From Amborella trichopoda (taxonomy: Eukaryota; Streptophyta; Magnoliopsida; Amborellales; Amborellaceae): 64,000 nt of DNA. Positions 53,752 to 64,000 of the stretch are shown in pieces; position 1 is the stretch's first letter, and every line of letters starts with the position of its first letter. The stretch spans positions 2,487,018 to 2,551,017 of the forward strand of contig NW_006497557.1 in assembly GCF_000471905.2 (NCBI RefSeq), read 5' to 3'. The notes below the pieces were generated by a model. It searched no databases, was not told where the DNA came from, and saw only the letters and a list, made by a program, of their open reading frames with translations. The position numbers and the translations under genes are program-made.

Positions 53752-55480
53752 ATGACAAAGCTTGAAGAAGAAGGCCATGAACCCTGCCCTGTGGTTATTG
53801 TCGTAGAAGATGACTCAGCCACTCAACAACAACGATCCAAAGACAGTTGAGAACTGGTCCTTACGCGATCGGCATACAAGACTCAAGTCCAGTCGGGGCA
53901 TGTTGTCCCCTTACTGACCAATCTCTAACGTGCGACTCGTCATGCTCGGAAGCCCTCAACTGCAGCTAAGGCTGACCTCCTTGGAGAAACAGTCAGCGTA
54001 ATGGTTCTAAACGAGCTTGGGGACTGCCAGGAAGAGCGCATGAGTAAATTCGATGACATGGTGCATGCAATGATGGAGAAGATTGATCATAAAGATGCCT
54101 CGCGACACTCGGCTAATCACGAGGTCACCTCCCATCACTTAGAGGATGCCCTTCCAAGGCAGCCTCCTCCTCCTACCTCACAAGACAATTCTATCCCTCA
54201 CCTCATGTCACAGGCGGACATCGATGCTATGGTAACTCACGGCGTAAAGAACAGACAGATCCCGGGTATGCAAGTAGCAACGCTTTACCAAAAGTCGTAT
54301 CCCTCTTACATTGATCAGGTGTCATTTCCCTCAGACTATAAGAAAGGGATGTTTCCCTTGTTCAATGGTACCACATCCTCGCACCAGCATATCGCTCACT
54401 TCCAAGCAACATGTCGAACGACAACAGCTAACAAGAGACTCCTACTTCGTCAGTTTATTGAAACCCTTGATGGTCTAGCTTTTTGGTGGTATGCTCGGCT
54501 TCCCGCAAACTCAGTACATACTTGAGAGGAAATGGAGAAATTATTCCACCAGCACTTCTATGAGGTTGAGAGAGAGGTTCAAACCATTGAGCTTCTCACC
54601 TTGACTCAAGATCCTGATGATCCTGTGGATCAATTCATATCAAGGTGGAGAGATTTAGCCGCTCGCCATCCCAATCCCATGCCTGAGAAGGAAGCGGTTC
54701 AAACATTTGTGCAAAACATGTGACCTGAAATTGCTCAACATGTTGAGGGCTCCAATCCGACCTTCATGTCAGAGCTGATCTCCAAGTTGGTCCGCGCAGA
54801 AAGTTTGTCATGCCACCATGGTGGGTTATGACAACAGTATACAAGCTCAGGAAACAATCGGGGCAATGGTAGCTCTCGGATGAATACACGGGGCAGCCAA
54901 CAAAAATGAGTGATTAGCACGGCCGTCACTGTAAGAGATCCAAAGAAAGCTCTCTCCCAAACTTTGGACCTCTCCAAAGGGGTAAGCATAGCAACGATAG
55001 TGCCTCAGCATGCAAGCAACAAAAGTTGTACAACTGGGTACCCCCACCTGCAAACCTCAATCGAGATGATTATTGGACCAGGCATAAGAACAAGGTCTAC
55101 CTCATTGAAAAGGAATGGGTCCCTACACTATTTCGATTATTACTGAAGCAAAACATCATCGAGCTCCTACAGACCAAGTTTCTTTATCAGGCCAGACTCG
55201 ATTCCCATGCAAATCACTGTGCTTATCATCGGAGGATAAACCACCCCACAGAGGACTGCTACACGTTAAAAGACATTATTGAAGCCTTGATCCAAAAAGG
55301 TCAGATAAAGCTTGAAGAGCTAAAGAAGGCATTCAGGGTAGTAGAGACCTCCCACGCTGTGACAGTCCAAGAGGAAGACGAAGCGCCTGATAACCTTCAC
55401 GCCTTGTTCATTATGATACTTCAAGGAGGCCTCATCACACAAAACCTGGCAAGGCAGCCATGACACCTCACTCATGGGAC
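53752..55480 (+). pseudogene. gag: Gag, plus-strand element
   Basis: Begins MTKLEEEGHEPCPVVIVVED, aligned with the minus-strand MPKPEQEVQDCLVV. The core follows: MVLNELGDCQEERMSKFDDM (54,001), YPSYIDQVSFPSDYKKG, LFNGTTSSHQHIAHFQATCR, LDGLAFWWYARLPANSVHT, MEKLFHQHFYE and LLTLTQDPDDPVDQFISRWR. These are retrotransposon gag features. TGA stops at 54,523-54,525 (where TGG would give the conserved Trp) and 54,721-54,723 lie in one frame. A frameshift near 55,020-55,060 leads to the zinc-knuckle-like CAYHRRINHPTEDC (about 55,210-55,251) and KDIIEALIQKGQIKLEEL. Two earlier stops lie in the N-terminal part. Gag would build the particle and bind RNA. Confidence 0.9.
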
Positions 55481-56796
55481 TGAAGACCATGGGTGCACGT
55501 ACTATCAGATATGGGGCCATGACCTGAGAAAATGATCCATTTTCCATGATATAATCGCGAAGAAAATATAAGGATTCCAAGAGCATTGTAGCGTTTCGAA
55601 AAGTTATTCCCAAATCACTACTCCACAGCTACGAGAGGGCCTCTTGACACAAGACCTGGGTAAAGATGGCTCCGATCTTGCTAAACCCTCAACTTCCCAA
55701 CCATGGATAGTCCATCACGGGCGGAGCAGACTCAAGTCCTTAAGGCGAGAGCCAGTTCGTCAAGCTAGGGCAGTTCATAAACCTAGCGAGACGGATCAAT
55801 TGCTGCCAATGACAACCAGAAAGAGATGAGCACCAAGGGGTGCTCGCCGGAGAAACAAGACTGCTCAACCTCCAGTTGAGCAAGAATTTCTCAGGCTCTT
55901 CCCCCGTTACCAACTTTACTAAACTTTATCCCTGACGTGATCATCCTTTCTTCCTCATCCCATCAAGAGGATGTCTCTAAGACATTTTCATCTTAGAGTA
56001 CGTTCAATGAGGATGATGATGTTAATAGAACTCATCAACGGTCTAAGCAGGGGAAAGGCTTAAAACACTCCCTTCACACGTCCAACTCTGGTGATGATGT
56101 AAAAAGTTGCCCAGACCGGTCCGATGAGCGGAACAGCCTTAAAAGTCCCTCACTTACTGACCCTTCTCCTTCTTCTTCTTCTTCTTCTTCTCATCCTTCC
56201 TCTTCTATGTCTCTCGTAAGTGCAACCTTGAAATGTCCATACTTCGAGGCTCTTGACAGAGAACTTGAAGGAACCAATATAAGCAGGATGCAACGGAGGT
56301 GCTTGAAAAGACGTTGGCCTAGGCAACAAGATTCTTTACAGTTGCTGACGCTCTGACCGCTCGAGCCAAGCCAGAGCCATCTTCTTCAAAGAAACACAAG
56401 AAGTCAAAACCAAAGAAACTCCATGGTACAGGTCTATGAAGAGGTCAAAACTTCTATTTTCAGGAAGCTTGCCACATGGTACAGGTCTATGATGTATCAG
56501 CTAGCATGGGGCAACCACTGCAGACATCCATATAAAGATCCAACGATTCATATGAAAGTACCTCTGGCCCCACAATCACTGAATCTCAACCTCCCTATAA
56601 CTTCCAAACCGAACTCCTGCAGCCTTATATGTTGTTCATGTTTGAGGCTGACCCTTCCGTCCCTTAGTTCAAGAAAGGTGCAGAAATCATAACCGACCCT
56701 GGAGCTCTATTGCAAGCAGAGATCTTAGGTGCATCAGTCTTTGCACTTGAGGTTAACAAGAAGACCTCTGCGTGATTATACCCGAAGTATAACAAG
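55481..56796 (+). pseudogene. Gag C-terminus and gag-RT linker, plus-strand element
   Basis: Contains a degraded second knuckle (IWGHDL near 55,509), then QLREGLLTQDLGKDGSDLAK and PSTSQPWIVHHGRSRLKSLR, which recur at 62,340-62,460. Two 77-bp type units (56,005-56,150), an (TTC)8 poly-Ser run (56,168-56,191) and the linker block SATLKCPYFEALDRELEGTN (56,220) follow. 56,680-56,770 reads ILGASVFALEVNKKTS. No protease motif was found. Confidence 0.5.
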
Positions 56797-57780
56797 ATGG
56801 GGTCTTCTGCTACACAATGTTGCTTTTGGATAACAAGAGGGGGTCTTCTACTACACATTGTTCTTCTTGACTCCAAAAGGGGTCTTTTGCTACACAATGT
56901 TGCCTTTTGGATTGAAGAACGCTGGTGCCACATATCAGAGAGCAATAACGACCATCTTCAAAGACATGATGCACAAAGAGGTGGAATGTTATGTAGATGA
57001 CTTGCTGGTTAAATCCATAGAGAAAAATGCTCTTATGAGAGACCTTGAAAAGGTGTTCGAGTGGTTACGCCTTCACCAGCTCAAAATGAACCCGCTGAAA
57101 TGCGCTTTTGGGGTGCGTTCAGGAAAGTTCTTATGATTCATTGTTAGAGATCGAGCGCTTGAGTTGAGTCAGTCATGATCAAGGAAATCCAAGAAATGTC
57201 GTCACCAACTACATTGCGAGAGCTGCACTCTCTTCAAGGGTAGTTGGCGTACATCCGCAGGTTCATCTCAAACCTCTCAGGTCGCTGTAAGCCTTTTATG
57301 CACTTGTTAAAGAATGATACTCCATTCATTTGGGATGAAGCATGTGAGGCAGCTCTTGATGACATCAAGCATTATTTACTCAACACTCTAGTGCTCTCTA
57401 TACTGATATTGGGAACGCCCCTCATCCTGTATGTGACCACTTTTGATGAGTCAGTTGGGGCATTATTGACACAGAAGAATGATGAAAGAAAAGAGACTGT
57501 GCTATATTATCTCAGCCGCAGGATGCAAGGGGTCGAAAAGAATTATCACCCTATAAAGAAGATGCACTTGGCCCTAATCTTCGCAGTACAAAAGCTCCGC
57601 CACTACTTGCTTAATCATGAGTAAAACTTATACTGAAGGCAGATCTAGTAGAGTTCCTCGTACATGCCCATGCTTGTCAAGACATCTTGCTCAGTGGGCA
57701 TTATTGTTGATGGAATTCGACAACATTTACGTCCCACAAAAGGCCATCAAGGGCTAAGCTTTGGCTGATTTTCTCGCAGC
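56797..57780 (+). pseudogene. pol: Reverse transcriptase (5'-deleted) and RNase H, plus-strand element
   Basis: The fingers and first palm part are deleted: homology begins at GVFCYTMLPFGLKNAGATYQ (56,873). Directly before it the sequence encoding GVFCYTML is present two further times as 40-bp tandem copies. The YVDD box is intact (56,990-57,001), followed by LKMNPLKCAFGVRSGKFL, a stop and a frameshift. RNase H reads FISNLSGRCKPFMHLLKNDT, FIWDEACEAALDDIKHYLL, LILYVTTFDESVGALL, VLYYLSRRMQGVEKNYHPI and VQKLRHYLLNHE (to 57,624). It is better preserved than the other two RT copies except for the deletion. Confidence 0.88.
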
Positions 57781-57809
57781 ACATCTTGTACCGGTCGAAT
57801 CTCCTTTAT

Positions 57810-58320
57810 CAAGTGACCTCCTAATGAAAAAGTATTCTGTGCAGGGCTTGCTCATGAATGGGAAATGTACTTCGACAGAGCCTTCCAATCTGATCGAGGA
57901 GGCACCGGAGTAGTATTTTCGACTCCGAAAGGAGGAGTATTGCCTCTCTCTTTCTCTCTCGCCGAAGCCGGTTCTCATAATGAGGCAGAATATCAGGACC
58001 TTATAATTGGATTGGAGATAGCCTTTGATTTAGACTTGGAGCAGCTCAAGATCTATGACGACTCTGAGTTGGTCATTCGTTAGCTTAAAGGAATATATGA
58101 CGTGAGAAAAGACACTCTCAAGCCCTATCATGATATTGCAAAATCGTATATGGCCCAGTTTGAGGATGTATCCTTGAGTCACATCCCCAGGTGGCTAAAC
58201 TCGGAGTTACAATTCAATTTTCTTCACCAGGGCCCACACCTGTCTGGGTGGCAGAGTGGAGACATATTGAACTGAGAACCGAGGTAGACGTGGATGATGA
58301 GAGAAATCTCCTCCCCGAGT
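57810..58320 (+). pseudogene. pol: Archaeal-type RNase H (aRNH), plus-strand element
   Basis: EWEMYFDRAFQSDRGGTGVV, SHNEAEYQDLIIGLEIAFDL and YDDSELVIR give the D-E-D catalytic set. A TAG stop follows at 58,081-58,083 where the other copy has Gln (RQLKGIYDVRKD). The frame continues with LKGIYDVRKDTLKPYHDI, then a deletion near 58,190 removes the segment between FSLSHIPR and KLGVTIQF. WVAEWRHIELRTE ends it. Confidence 0.88.
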
Positions 58321-58429
58321 GACCTCCTTATCCATTCAGAGCACTTCTATCAGCCAAAGAATTTATCAAGACTGAACACGAAATGGCACGAGGTCAGGGA
58401 GTTAAGGTTCGGAACCAAGAACCAGAGTT

Positions 58430-59715
58430 CTTCCACCCAATATGCATGAAAATCGAACAGGTAGAAAATTGAATAGAACTCATCACTAATTTTATAAGAC
58501 ATGATAGACTCCAAGACGATTGTGCCGAGTGCACAATGTGCGTCAAATGTCCACCAATCATACCATCCTCGAAGGAGATGCACTTTTCATACAGTCATTT
58601 GATGGTAATCTTCTTAGATGTGTAGATGCGCAAGAAGAAAATAAGGTATTGGAAGAAGTACACTCAGGCATTTGTGGATTGCATCAGTCTGTTTCCAAGC
58701 TCTATGAACGAATACGTATATTGAGGTACTATTGGCCTGCAATGATTGCTGATTCCTTAAACTATGCTAAGAAGTGTTAGGTGTGCCAAATACACTCAAG
58801 CCTTGCTCATCAACCTCCAGAGCCCTTACACCCTACAGTGGCATCATGGCCCTTCTCACAATGGCGAATGGACATTGTAGGGCCTATTGACCCTCCTTCA
58901 GTAATGGATCAATTCTTTATTCTAGCTGCAACAGATTACTTCTCCAAGTGGGCTGAAGCGGCCCCCCCTAAGCAAGTTCTTGGGACCACATTGGCTAATT
59001 TCATCTGACATCATATCATATATCGGTTTGGAGTGCCTGACCGGATTATATCTCACAACGGCCCTCAGTTCAGAAGACATCACATTGATCGCTTGGTTAA
59101 CCAATTCAGTTTCGAGTGGAAGTACTCTACTATGTACCACCCTCGAGCCAACAGATTAGCTGAAGCTTTCAATAAGACCCTGTGCAACATTTTAAGGAAA
59201 TCAGTATCAAAGTCGAAGAAGAACTGGCATGAGAAGCTGCTTGAAGCCTTGTGGGCCTATTGCACTTCCACACAAAATGCCCCTGATTCCTCCTTATTCC
59301 TTAGCCTATGGGGTTGAAGCACTTTTACCTCTTGAAATTCAAATCCCTTCATTACGTGTCACTATGCACTAAGGACGAACCGAAGATGATAGGGTCAAAC
59401 TTCGATGTCAAGAATTGGATGCGCTTGATGAAAAGAGGTTGGAAGCTCAGTAGAATCTCGAACTCAACCAGGGGAGAATGAAGAGGGCCTTTGATAAGTC
59501 AGTCAAAGTCTGCTCAATCGCCCATGGGGATCTGGTTTTAGCCGTCAAGAGGCTGATTGTTATGCATGGGCGGTGCAAAGGGAAGTTTGAACCCAAGTGG
59601 GAAGGTCCCTTTATAGTCAAGTCTCGCCAAATGGGGTTACATACTGGCACATCTTGATGGAGAGGAGACGATGCCCCCTATCAATGGGCGATACCTAAAT
59701 AAATACTACCCATGA
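58430..59715 (+). pseudogene. pol: Integrase, plus-strand element
   Basis: Zinc-binding part STNHTILEGDALFIQSFDGN, VHSGICGLHQSVSKLYERIR and YAKKC-stop-VC (stop at 58,778-58,780 between the two Cys). The core has RMDIVGPIDPPSVMDQFFIL with the first Asp intact (58,871-58,873). The second block reads ISHNGPQFR, so the Asp of SDNG is His (codon 59,054-59,056). LAEAFNKTLCNILRKSV keeps the Glu (59,162-59,164). The C-terminal domain reads MKRAFDKSVKVCSIAHGDLV, FEPKWEGPFIV, and after a frameshift MPPINGRYLN. It would join element DNA to the genome; stops and the Asp change make it inactive. Confidence 0.92.
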
Positions 59716-60078
59716 TGCAGACACAATGCGCAATAGCAAAGAGGACAAGCAAGACAGTTCAAACAAGGTTTAACTCTTTTATTGCATAAAGAGAAGTTAC
59801 AAGCCAAAAATCCCATTATTAGGGAGGTTACAAATCCATCATGCAGTAATGCTCTCGGAAAAGAGAATATATGTGGTAGAATGTCACTCTTGCATCTGAG
59901 GAAAAGAAAAAGGCTGACCCCAGTGTTGCTCTTGCATCTGAGGAGAGGACAATTACAGGTCAAAGATTGCTCTCGCATCAAAAGCATTGCTCTTGCATCT
60001 GAGGAGAGAACGGTTATAGGAAAAAATTCTCTCTCACCATCAAAAGCGTCCCTCTTACATATAAGGGAGAAAGGACGG
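59716..60078 (-). other. 3' end of the antisense unit with repeats
   Basis: Contains a minus-strand AATAAA (59,778-59,783, in TTTATGCAATAAAAGAG) and four units of 55-60 bp with the block GCTCTTGCATCTGAGGAGAG (59,880-60,075). It lies between the integrase stop and the antisense frame at 60,079-60,444, where a 3' UTR would be. Confidence 0.45.
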
Positions 60079-60444
60079 TTACAGGCCAAAAGTGCCTTTC
60101 ACAATAGGAAAAGGTGGAAGAGCTTTGATGGGATACACCAAACATACAAAGCAAACTTCTCTGGCAAGGAACTGGCGTGTGATGTAGAGCACATTCTGTT
60201 CACAATGAGGGCCCTTCCACAGAACAACATGGAGTTCACAATTGTGCTGGAGGACTTGGCTACCAACAGGCATCACAAGGCAGGCCTTACCATTGGTTAC
60301 CACCCTTTGCCAACCCAAGTCATCATCGTACACGATCATAGCAGAACACGATTCACCATCGCTCATCAAAGGATCGAGCGAGCAATAGCCGCACATGATT
60401 AAAGTTAGGTGCATCATGTTCCTAGCCAGGTGCGACCAAGGCAT
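60079..60444 (-). CDS. Unidentified 121-aa antisense ORF
   Basis: Open frame on the minus strand starting MPWSHLARNMMHLTLIMCG, containing GWQRVVTNGKACLVMPVGSQ and CEQNVLYITRQFLAREVCFV. I recognise no domain. Its composition is protein-like, with no repeats or low complexity. It lies inside the antisense unit defined by TATATAAG (61,270-61,277), a leader shared with the PMD unit, and AATAAA (59,778-59,783). It might be what remains of the PMD-position gene, a different product, or chance. No second copy is available in the window to test conservation. Confidence 0.3.
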   Translation of the reverse strand: MPWSHLARNMMHLTLIMCGYCSLDPLMSDGESCSAMIVYDDDLGWQRVVTNGKACLVMPVGSQVLQHNCELHVVLWKGPHCEQNVLYITRQFLAREVCFVCLVYPIKALPPFPIVKGTFGL

Positions 60445-60599
60445 TGACTAGCGCTGCGCAAGACCAGCACTGGCTATGTTTTTAAGGCCTATCGTTGGTT
60501 GCATATCCTAAAGCTAGCACCGGTTGATTGCGCTTTTGAGGTCCAGCGTCAGTTGTGTATCTCAAGGCTAGCACCGACTGTGTTTTCAAGGCCACTCAC

Positions 60600-61260
60600 C
60601 ATTGCGACTGTTCACCTCCCGGTGACCCTTCATTTCCCTGCGCTTCTTCGGCTCCCGTGACCCTTCAGTTGGCTAAGACTCTTCATCTCTTCGGTGGCTG
60701 CGCACCTTCCCGAGACTCCTCATCTTTCTGCAATAGATCGAATTCCCAACGCGACCCTTCATCTCCCAGCGACTCTTCACCTCTCGACGACCCTTCGTCT
60801 CCTCGCAACTCTTCACCTCCTAGTGACCCTCCTTTTATCCCACGACCTCTTGGTTTCCCACCAAAAAACTCCCCCTCTCCTCTTGAAAACTGATTGGGAA
60901 ATCTTTCCCCTTCCTACTACACCCTACTTGAAGATCAACAGAAATTAGAGTAAGTCCCCAAGCAACCCTCTGCTGCAACTTTCACCCTTTTTCTCCTTCT
61001 CTAGGACCCCAAAACCACTGTCAGAGTCTTGGTCGCTCCCTGAAAAACTCCCTATTTTCCTCATACCCTTGCTGGCAAACTTCTCCGACCACATGAATGC
61101 CTCTGTGCTCCCTCTAGTTTTCTCCTTTCTCAACCGGAACCTGCCCCCGCTTGCCGACAAACTCCTATAAACGTCACTCGAGTACTTGCCAGAAGCTCTC
61201 TCTCACTGATTAAAACAACTTTCCTTAGCCATTTTACCTTTGGTAAAATAGTAAAAATGG
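60600..61260 (-). other. Leader of the antisense unit, plus-strand element
   Basis: On the minus strand it contains the block GGGGGAGTTTTTTGGTGGG (near 60,865), which matches GGGAGGAGTTTTTTGGTG of the PMD leader (8,038 onward), and similar GGGAGACGAAGGGT phrases. 60,600-60,830 is a 30-bp type repeat (GACCCTTCATCTCC / GACTCTTCACCTC). No coding frame is supported. 60,445-60,599 has GCTAGCACCG-type short repeats. Confidence 0.5.
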
Positions 61261-61269
61261 GGTTTACCG

Positions 61270-61277
61270 CTTATATA
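61270..61277 (-). promoter_or_regulatory. TATA box of the antisense unit
   Basis: TATATAAG on the minus strand (CTATATAAGCGG), at the upstream end of the leader that resembles 7,490-8,240. Equivalent to TATAAAAG at 7,461. Confidence 0.5.
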
Positions 61278-61478
61278 GGCAACGCTTTCTTCATGTGCCC
61301 CTCACAAACCAAGAATGCCAAGCAGGTCCTTGAAGACCAAGCTACTATGGGCTGGATCAGGTCAGGCTCTGACCCGAGACTCGAGAATAGTTTACCGCTG
61401 CCCATGAAATCCCATGCGTCAAAAGCCAAGGCTGGGTCTGGCCCGGGTCAAAGCCCCGAACACAAGTCATAGGTGGTT

Positions 61479-61603
61479 GTGTAATCTCCACCCATCGCTA
61501 GCTATGTAATCTCAACCCATCGTTGGCTATGTAATCTCAACCCATCGCTAGCTGTATAATCTTAACCTAGTGTTGACTGTGTCCTTGGAAGCCTAGCGCC
61601 GGG
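61479..61603 (+). repeat. 25-bp tandem repeat upstream of the antisense promoter
   Basis: About five units of GTAATCTCAACCCATCGYTRG plus CTAT, increasingly diverged to the right. Same relative position as the 6,990-7,400 repeats. Confidence 0.75.
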
Positions 61604-61719
61604 TGTGGACAGTGTCGGCTGCGCATAGTGCCAGCTGTGTTCTCAAAATGTTTATCGCCACGTGTGCTGTTGTCGTCTGTACTGACGCTCCATATGGAAA
61701 TGCCATCACTGGCCACGAC

Positions 61720-63125
61720 GAATGTCGTACGCTCCCCGTGCTAATTCCGCGCACTTGGTTTCCATCGTGCACGTCTCACCACTATCCGCAGTGGAGTTAT
61801 GATTGTACCATGCATAAGAACAAGGTCTACCCCTTTGAAAAGGAATGAGTCCCTGCACTACTCTGATTATTACTGGAAGAGAACATGATCGAGCTCCCAG
61901 AGACCAAGTTCCCTGATCTGGACGTAGTCGATTTCCATTGCAATCACTGTGCTTATCATCAGAGGATAAACCACCCCACAGAGGACCACTACATGTTAAA
62001 GACATTGTCGAAGCCCTGATCCAGAAGGGTCAGATAAAGCTTGAAGCGCTAAAGAAGGCATTCGAGGCAGCATAAGCCTCCCCATGCAGTGACAGTTCAA
62101 GAGGAAGACAAAGCTCCTAATCTCCTGCACGCTTGATACTTCAAGAAGGCCTAATCATACCAAAACAGGCAAGGCAGCCTCTACGCCTCGCTCAGGGGAC
62201 TGAGGACCATTGGTGCTCATACCATCAGATATGGGGCCATGACCTGAGCAAATGCTTCGGTTTCCATGATATAATCTCATAGAAAATACAAGGATGCCAA
62301 GAGCCTTGTAGCATTATGAAAAGCGATCCTCAAATCACAGCTCCACCGCTACGAGAGGGCCTCTTGACACAAGACCTGGGTAAAGATCACTCAGATCCTG
62401 TTGAACCCTTGACTTCTCAGCCATGGATAGTCCATCACGGGGGGAGCAGACTCAAGTCCTTAATGAGAGAAGTTGTTCGTCAAGCTAGGGTAGTTCCTAG
62501 ACCTAGCGAGACGAATCACTCGCTGCCAATGAAAACCAAAAAGAGATGGGCACGAAGGGCTGCTTGTCGGAGAAACAAGACTGCTCAACCTTCAGTTGTG
62601 CAAGAATTTCTCAAGCCTCTTACCCCATTGCCAACGTTACTGAACTTTATCCCAGGCGCGATCATCCTTCCTTTCCCATCCCATCAAGAGGATGTCCCCT
62701 AACCATCTTCTACTCATAGTACGTCCAATGAGGGTGACGATGTTAAAAGCACTCCACAATTGTCTAAGCAGGGGAAGACCTTAAAGACTCCCTCCACACG
62801 TCGAACTCTAATGATGATGCAAAACGTTGCCCAAATCGGTCCGATGAGGGGAACGACCTTCAAAGTCCCTCACTTACTGACCCTTCTCCTTCTTATTCTT
62901 CTTCTTCTTCTTCTTCTTCTTCTTCTTCTTCTTCTTCTTCTTCTTCTTCTTCTTCTCATCATTCCTCTTTTATGTCTCCTGCAAGTGCAACCTTGAAATG
63001 TCCAGATTTCGAGGTTCTTGACATAGAACTTGAAGGAACCTATATAAGCATGATGCAATGGAGGCAGTTAAAAAAGACACTTGCCCAAGCAACAAGTTTC
63101 TTAACAGTTGTTGATCGTTCGATAG
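61720..63125 (+). pseudogene. gag: Gag C-terminus and linker of a further copy
   Basis: Homologous to 55,075-56,340: HKNKVYPFEKE, CNHCAYHQRINHPTEDH (zinc-knuckle-like, last Cys lost to His), QLKLEAL-type piece, HAVTVQEEDKAP, PLREGLLTQDLGKDHSDPVE (62,340), PSTSQPWIVHHGGSRLKSLM-like block, a (TTC)20 run and the linker SATLKCPDFEVLDIELEG with QLKKTLAQATSFLTVVD (to about 63,118). Stops and frameshifts interrupt it. The N-terminal gag is absent; sequence left of 61,720 belongs to the previous element's 3' region. Confidence 0.75.
62897..62956 (+). repeat. (TTC)20 microsatellite in linker
   Basis: About 20 uninterrupted TTC units, coding poly-Ser in the linker frame. The homologous site in the preceding element has about eight (56,168-56,191). 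Confidence 0.95.
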
Positions 63126-63335
63126 GTGAAAGGGATATACGGGGTCTGCAATGATGAACTCGAAACATATTATAATACCTCAAGGTATCTTCTCGAGAAG
63201 CTGTATGCAGCCACTCTGACTCACATTGCCCGAGGAGAGAATGTCCAGACCGATGCACCAGCTAAATTGGGAGTTGCCATGATCATTGAGCCAGAAGCGT
63301 TGCCTCAGATCCCTGTATAAGAATGACAATCCATC
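63126..63335 (+). pseudogene. pol: aRNH C-terminal fragment, joined to the linker
   Basis: VKGIYGVCNDELETYYNTSR, LTHIARGENVQTDAPAKLGV and EPEALPQIPV are the end of a Tat aRNH, of a subtype different from the two other copies (YYNTSRYLLEK rather than KPYHDTAK). It follows the gag-RT linker with no RT or RNase H between, so about 3 kb are missing. Confidence 0.75.
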
Positions 63336-64000
63336 CTATGATGGAAAAGGAAGATTCTAATAATGAAGAAAATCTATGGATGGATTTTCCCCCATACCCT
63401 CGAGGAGCTATGAGGAAATTGATATAAGAACCTGCTCCTTATGATATCGTCATGGTGGCAGAAGCACCCCGGCTAGATTAGCGTCAGCCTTTCCTAGAAT
63501 ATTTTGTCCACGGTCAACTCTCTGAGACTAGGAAGGATAGGGTAACCCTTAAAAGGCATGGCACAAGATTCACTCTTCTCAATGACCAACTATATAGGAG
63601 GTCATATGATGGAATATTGTTAAGGTGCCTTTCATATGAATGAGGATAAATAATGTTAAAGGAGGTGGACGATGGGGTATGTGGCATGCACCAGTTCAGG
63701 CTCAAGTTATACCACCAACTGCATCAGATGGGATATTTCTGAGACAATATGGTAAAAGATGCATTTAAATATACATAGAGAAGTCAGGCATGCCAAGTAC
63801 ACGCTGACTACATTCACCAATCACCGGACCTGTTGCATCTAACTCTCATGACTTAGCCTTTCTCTCAATGGGGAATAGATATCGTAAGATCCCCTAGCCT
63901 TAGGAAATAGACATTTATATATATTAGTAGTTACCGACTATTTCTCTCAATGAGCTGAGGCCATCTCACTTGAAAGAGTAGCTGGCAAGATAGTGGCTGA
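63336..64000 (+). pseudogene. pol: Integrase, N-terminal part, cut by the window end
   Basis: Fragments across frames: RHGTRFTLLNDQLYRRSYDG (about 63,555-63,615), EVDDGVCGMHQFRLKLYHQL (zinc-binding His region), QACQVHADYIHQ and HLTLMT-stop-PFSQWGIDIV with the first catalytic Asp (63,878-63,880), then VVTDYFSQ-stop-AEAISLERVAG. Frameshifts and stops are frequent. The rest lies beyond 64,000. Confidence 0.75.

Noticed and set aside
1..64000. tRNA, rRNA or microRNA genes
   Set aside because: No cloverleaf with A/B boxes or rRNA signature was recognised by eye. A covariance-model search was not possible, so this is a weak negative.

Overview
This window looks like repeat-rich nuclear DNA from a seed plant. 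I see no intact gene. Nearly everything is decayed Ty3/gypsy LTR retrotransposon sequence of the Tat (Ogre-like) lineage: a polyprotein in the order gag, reverse transcriptase (RT), RNase H, second archaeal-type RNase H (aRNH), integrase, with long LTRs and a primer binding site that reads TGGCGACTCCACT. The plant assignment rests on the Tat-type double RNase H, the plant mobile domain (PMD) protein and the stacking of LTRs. I cannot name the species. The coding regions carry in-frame stops, frameshifts and lost catalytic residues.

Layout. 1-862: 3' non-coding tail of a plus-strand element. 868-24,878: a minus-strand element with 3' LTR (868-3,722), repeat-rich 3' region (3,723-7,400), an opposite-strand PMD pseudogene with its own TATA box (7,461-11,870), minus-strand aRNH/RNase H/RT (11,930-13,800), gag (13,811-20,560), a leader reading frame, PBS (21,784-21,802) and 5' LTR (21,806-24,878). 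Its gag is split by a plus-strand solo LTR (16,515-20,064) with a perfect 5-bp target duplication. 24,879-29,529: two truncated plus-strand LTRs head to tail. 29,535-35,735: plus-strand gag-pol, followed by a 35/70-bp repeat array and 3' module (35,736-38,925) and an LTR-like end piece (to 40,807). 40,813-44,493: integrase tail of another copy, more repeats, and a possible antisense relic. 44,494-48,809: two unrelated LTR families. 48,810-61,650: the best-preserved plus-strand element, with 3.56-kb 5' LTR, PBS, leader frame, gag, pol and an antisense unit after integrase. 61,720-64,000: one more internally deleted copy, cut by the window end.

Two things stand out. First, between pol and the 3' LTR the family appears to carry a transcription unit on the opposite strand; it encodes a PMD/coiled-coil protein in one copy and survives as promoter, leader, a short ORF and poly(A) signal in another. 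Second, the LTRs share a conserved U3 (about 1.2 kb) and a conserved last 340 bp, but the 1.5-2 kb between is pyrimidine-rich DNA carrying arrays of small hairpins. The hairpin sequence differs in every LTR while the hairpin-plus-CT-spacer layout is kept.
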